This document shows positions 5,005-8,173 of a DNA stretch of 8,173 bases, one piece after another; positions within the stretch are counted from its first letter, which is position 1; every line of letters starts with the position of its first letter. Where the stretch lies: contig JAHDDN010000237.1 in the NCBI GenBank assembly GCA_020629335.1, forward strand, positions 1 through 8,173. Reading direction: 5' to 3'. The notes beneath the pieces are model-generated. The model had not been told where the DNA came from. It made no database searches and was given only the letters and a program-made list of their open reading frames with translations. Made by a program: the position numbers and the translations under genes. The DNA is from Chitinophagales bacterium. Its GTDB lineage: Bacteria; Bacteroidota; Bacteroidia; Chitinophagales; UBA2359.

Positions 5005-7458
5005 ATGAAACAGCTTTTTTGTATAATCGGAATATGTTTATTGCCTTTCTTAATAAAGGCCCAAAGCGAGTATTTAACCCCCTTATCGACTAATAACGGA
5101 TATGAAGAGGTAAATCAAGAGCGTTGGGCAAATACACAAAGAAATGCAAATTTATTTGACGTGAAGATAGAATTTGTAGAACCTACATGTGGGGATTCAG
5201 ATGGATCTATAGTAGTTACGGTATTAAATGGTGCAGGGCCTTTATACCAGATGAATGTAGGGAATATATCTTTGCCGCCAGGTGTTGCTACCACAATAGA
5301 TTTTGATGATTTAGAAGCAGGCGGTTATTTAGTGATAGTAAATGATCTTGGATCAGGAGAGGTATTTGAAGAGTTAATCACTTTAGATGATAAAAGTACA
5401 GTCCCTATCCCTGGGGGAACGTTTACAACAACGACCGCCAGATGTAATGGAAGTGGAACTATTAAGATCAATCCTGTCCCTTCTCAAACGGTAACAGAGT
5501 ATACTATATACACAGCGGATAATTCACAAAATTGGACGATTTCTTTAGGAACCAATGAGTTTTTGAGTTTGCCAGTTGGTTTGTATTATATAGAACAGGA
5601 GACCCCTGTTAATAACTGTAAGTCGTTTTGGACTTTTGAAATTAGACAAGAAATAATTGCTCCGATTCCATTTTTTGAAGACTTTAATGACACGAAAGTA
5701 TTGCCAAATAATCAACTTTGGGAAGATGAATATGCTTATGTAAACACGACTTTTCCTATTAATCCGCCATCTATTGGAGTAGCTACTTTAGATGGACTCA
5801 ATGAATATGGACAGCCGTATAATCCTGTAAGTTTTGCTTATGGAGAGGCAGATGTACTAACTTCTCGCCCATTTTGTATGACAGCCCCTGATTATACACC
5901 AACAGATTCTTTGCACTTAAGCTTCTTTTATCAAGCAGCAGGTTGTGGAGACTTTCCTAATCTAACAGATTCCTTATTTGTGGAGTTCTTAGATGAAGAC
6001 ACGCTATGGAATCAAGTCTTTGCTGTTCCAGGTACAGAGAGCTTTCAAGATTTTGAGCAAGTGATTATTCCTATCTTAGATCTAAAATATTTCCATAATA
6101 ACTTTAAATTCCGTTTTAGAAATAAAGCAACTATTTCTGGTAATAATGATCATTGGCATATTGATTATGTAAGATTAGAGCCTCTTAGTGTAGACGGTTT
6201 TTCGGTGATAGATCAAGTTTATTATCAGTCTGATATGTCAAATATGCTAACAAACTATCAAGAAATGCCGTGGAAACATTTCTACAAATATCAAGAAACA
6301 GAACTAAATGACACTGTCGGTTTTTGGGTTAGAACCTATTCTGATTCAGGTAATGAGATTGCTTCCAGATTGGATTTATATCATTTCTTGACTTATGGAG
6401 AGGTTTGCCATGGGATAGAAGAAGTTAATATCGATAATCCACCTTTCTTTGATATAAACGCACCACAATATGTTGATACTTTATCTTCAGCTAGTAGTTC
6501 AGGTAATAATGAGCCTCTTACAATAGGTCCATTAGTTGAATATATTAATGAAGAACCAGCGGTGATCGATTATACACCAGGTTGTGAGAATGATAAAATA
6601 GAAGAAGTAACAATAGAAACAGTCGTGCGATTATACAATGATGACTATACCAATGAGTTGAGCCGAGAGCAAGTCTTTTCTAATTACTTTGCTTATGATG
6701 ATGGTAGTGCAGAATTGGCTTATGGCTTATTTGGATCTAATTCTAATTTGGTTTATCAATTTGCTCTCAATGAAACAGATACATTGAAAGGTTTAGCGGT
6801 TCATTTTACTAATATTGTGAATCCTGTAGACAATGAGTTCGCTTTAGTCGTTTATAAGTCTCTTGCAATTGATACAGTGGATGGAGTTGTTGAAAATGAT
6901 ACACTATATTATGAGCCAGGTGTAGATATCACTTATGGTGAAACGATCAATGGTTTTACTGTATTTGATTTTGAATCTGAATACATACTGAATGGAGAAA
7001 GTGAATTAATCGTTAATGATACCGTTTATGTAGGCATCGTTCAAAAATATCAAGAAGAGATATTAATAGGCTTTGATTGTAATACCAAAAGCAATGAAAA
7101 AATATTTTATAATACCAGCGGTATTTGGTACAATTCCATCTATGAGGGATCTTTAATGTTGCGTTTGATGACAGGCTGTGAAACGCCTTGGGCAGTCGCT
7201 AATGAAAATGTGATTAGTGAAGCGAATCAATTAAGCCTTTATCCAAATCCAACAACAGATGTAATTAATTTTGAGACCACTCACCAAAGCCAAGAATATC
7301 GCATTCAAATAATGGATTTATATGGTCGATTAGTAAAGGAACAAATCAGTAATACTAATCAAATTGAGGTAGGAGATATTTCTCCAGGCATGTATATTTT
7401 CCAATTAGAGGATGCGGATCATCAATTAATAGGAAGTAAAAAAATAATTAAACAATGA
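5005..7458 (+). CDS. Secreted T9SS cargo protein with SprB-like repeats and C-terminal sorting domain
   Basis: The 817-residue protein begins with a signal peptide (about 1-19, cleavage likely after the Ala of IKA). Residues about 52-127 resemble a SprB repeat (PTCGDSDGSI … AGGYLVIVND), and about 140-215 a weaker second copy. Residues about 222-392 form a MAM-like or jelly-roll region, from FFEDFND to HWHIDYVRLE. The next stretch has no family I recognise, apart from YFAYDDGSAE at 561-570, a phrase I recall from many Bacteroidota surface proteins. The end (about 743-817) is a type A sorting domain with the YPNP motif and GMYIFQL, which directs export through the outer membrane by the T9SS. 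The product is therefore expected on the cell surface or outside the cell. Its ligand or substrate is unknown; no catalytic motif was seen. It starts 67 nt after the PASTA gene; no terminator or good promoter was seen in that gap. Confidence 0.88.
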   Translation: MKQLFCIIGICLLPFLIKAQSEYLTPLSTNNGYEEVNQERWANTQRNANLFDVKIEFVEPTCGDSDGSIVVTVLNGAGPLYQMNVGNISLPPGVATTIDFDDLEAGGYLVIVNDLGSGEVFEELITLDDKSTVPIPGGTFTTTTARCNGSGTIKINPVPSQTVTEYTIYTADNSQNWTISLGTNEFLSLPVGLYYIEQETPVNNCKSFWTFEIRQEIIAPIPFFEDFNDTKVLPNNQLWEDEYAYVNTTFPINPPSIGVATLDGLNEYGQPYNPVSFAYGEADVLTSRPFCMTAPDYTPTDSLHLSFFYQAAGCGDFPNLTDSLFVEFLDEDTLWNQVFAVPGTESFQDFEQVIIPILDLKYFHNNFKFRFRNKATISGNNDHWHIDYVRLEPLSVDGFSVIDQVYYQSDMSNMLTNYQEMPWKHFYKYQETELNDTVGFWVRTYSDSGNEIASRLDLYHFLTYGEVCHGIEEVNIDNPPFFDINAPQYVDTLSSASSSGNNEPLTIGPLVEYINEEPAVIDYTPGCENDKIEEVTIETVVRLYNDDYTNELSREQVFSNYFAYDDGSAELAYGLFGSNSNLVYQFALNETDTLKGLAVHFTNIVNPVDNEFALVVYKSLAIDTVDGVVENDTLYYEPGVDITYGETINGFTVFDFESEYILNGESELIVNDTVYVGIVQKYQEEILIGFDCNTKSNEKIFYNTSGIWYNSIYEGSLMLRLMTGCETPWAVANENVISEANQLSLYPNPTTDVINFETTHQSQEYRIQIMDLYGRLVKEQISNTNQIEVGDISPGMYIFQLEDADHQLIGSKKIIKQ

Positions 7459-7760
7459 TAGATATTAACATAGAAGAGCTGCACGAAAAGCTCAACAATA
7501 AAGAGGATATAATTGTTATTGATGTTAGGGAAATACACGAATACGAAGAATATAATATCGGTGCAAAAAATATCCCTTTAGGAACCTTGCCTAACTTCAT
7601 GGAAGAACTAGTAGAAGATTACAAAGATCATGAAGTAGTCGTACACTGTAGAAGCGGCGGACGCTCTGGTGTTGCTAAGGAATTAATGATTAAAGCAGGC
7701 ATACCTAATACACGTAACCTCTTAGGTGGTATGCTAGCTTGGCAAGAAAAATACGGATAA
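7455..7760 (+). CDS. Single-domain rhodanese-like sulfurtransferase
   Basis: This 101-residue protein is one complete rhodanese domain. Visible motifs are IDVRE (22-26), the active-site loop CRSGGRS with the catalytic Cys at residue 65, and the closing GGMLAW (91-96). Such proteins carry sulfur as a persulfide on the loop cysteine; GlpE- and PspE-type enzymes transfer it from thiosulfate to cyanide or thiols. There is no signal peptide, so it is expected in the cytoplasm. Its ATG overlaps the TGA of the T9SS cargo gene (ATGA), pointing to translational coupling and a shared transcript. The physiological acceptor cannot be told from the sequence. The family call is firm. Confidence 0.92.
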   Translation: MIDINIEELHEKLNNKEDIIVIDVREIHEYEEYNIGAKNIPLGTLPNFMEELVEDYKDHEVVVHCRSGGRSGVAKELMIKAGIPNTRNLLGGMLAWQEKYG

Positions 7761-7773
7761 ATTTAACTACTCA

Positions 7774-8173
7774 ATGCAAAATAAATGGCCACTATTGATT
7801 GTTATCTTAGGTTCACTGACGTTCTTTATATTCTGTCAGTCGAATAAAGATATAGTCGATAGTGGCCCTTCTTATGCCGGTCTAAACGATACCGTTGCTT
7901 ATGTCGGTATGGGGCAATGTCGCTCTTGCCACGAAAATGTCTACGAAACATTTATAGAAACAGGCATGGGGCAATCTTTTGGTCATGCAACTCCCCAGAA
8001 AAGTTCGGCTACTTTTGATCAGCATTCCACCGTTTACGATAGCATTAACAATTATTATTACCAGCCCTTTTGGAAAGAAGACTCTTTATTCATCAAAGAA
8101 TTTCGCCTCAATGGTCAGGATACCACTCACCAATTGACCCAATCCGTTAAATACATCATTGGCTCTGGACATC
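7774..8173 (+). CDS. Exported c-type cytochrome, probably multihaem, N-terminal part
   Basis: The gene starts 13 nt after the rhodanese stop and is cut by the window end after 133 codons. The N-terminus is a hydrophobic segment (about 5-20) ending in FFIFC-QSN, with Cys21 a plausible lipoprotein cysteine, so the product may be a lipid-anchored envelope protein. YVGMGQCRSCHENVY contains one covalent haem motif, CRSCH (residues 49-53). The text around it, and IIGSGH just before the cut, resembles Bacteroidota multihaem cytochromes of the c554 or doubled-CXXCH type, some of which also carry TPR repeats; further haem motifs are expected beyond the window. It probably shares an operon with the rhodanese. 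Electron donor and acceptor are unknown. Confidence 0.85.
   Translation, partial: MQNKWPLLIVILGSLTFFIFCQSNKDIVDSGPSYAGLNDTVAYVGMGQCRSCHENVYETFIETGMGQSFGHATPQKSSATFDQHSTVYDSINNYYYQPFWKEDSLFIKEFRLNGQDTTHQLTQSVKYIIGSGH

Overview
The window looks like a low-GC Bacteroidota chromosome, most likely of the Saprospiria type, although the lineage is an inference from gene content. The clues are a type IX secretion (T9SS) C-terminal sorting domain, SprB-like repeats, a ddl–PASTA gene pair, the absence of Shine-Dalgarno sequences, and a TAnnTTTG-type promoter. All recognisable genes are on the plus strand.

Positions 1-1060 hold no convincing protein gene. The stretch is crowded with self-complementary DNA: a fold-back flanked by an 8-bp direct repeat (45-216), a structured GC-rich element (226-365), a short bulged hairpin (416-449), a 158-bp palindromic MITE-like element with a perfect 4-bp duplication ATAG (510-667), and a strong intrinsic terminator pointing to the minus strand (675-723) that belongs to no visible gene. 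From about 724 the DNA becomes AT-rich and leads to a promoter placed directly against the first start codon.

Positions 1079-4937 form a cell-wall pair. The first gene is an 893-residue protein made of two consecutive D-alanine–D-alanine ligase (Ddl) modules. It is followed, with a 29-nt overlap and a TTG start, by a single-pass membrane protein with three PASTA domains and a repetitive Pro/Gly/Asn tail. The two Ddl modules have lost different catalytic residues. The N-terminal module keeps the Glu-Ser-Tyr triad but has changed a metal ligand (Glu to Asp) and an ATP-binding lysine (Lys to Arg). The C-terminal module keeps those but has Cys and Phe in place of the triad Ser and Tyr. This is the most unusual thing in the window.

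Positions 5005-8173 carry a second run of genes: a large exported T9SS cargo protein with SprB-like and MAM-like regions, a single-domain rhodanese overlapping it by ATGA, and, 13 nt further on, the start of a c-type cytochrome (CRSCH haem motif) that runs off the window. The spacing suggests co-transcription of these three. No link in function to the cell-wall pair can be shown from the sequence.
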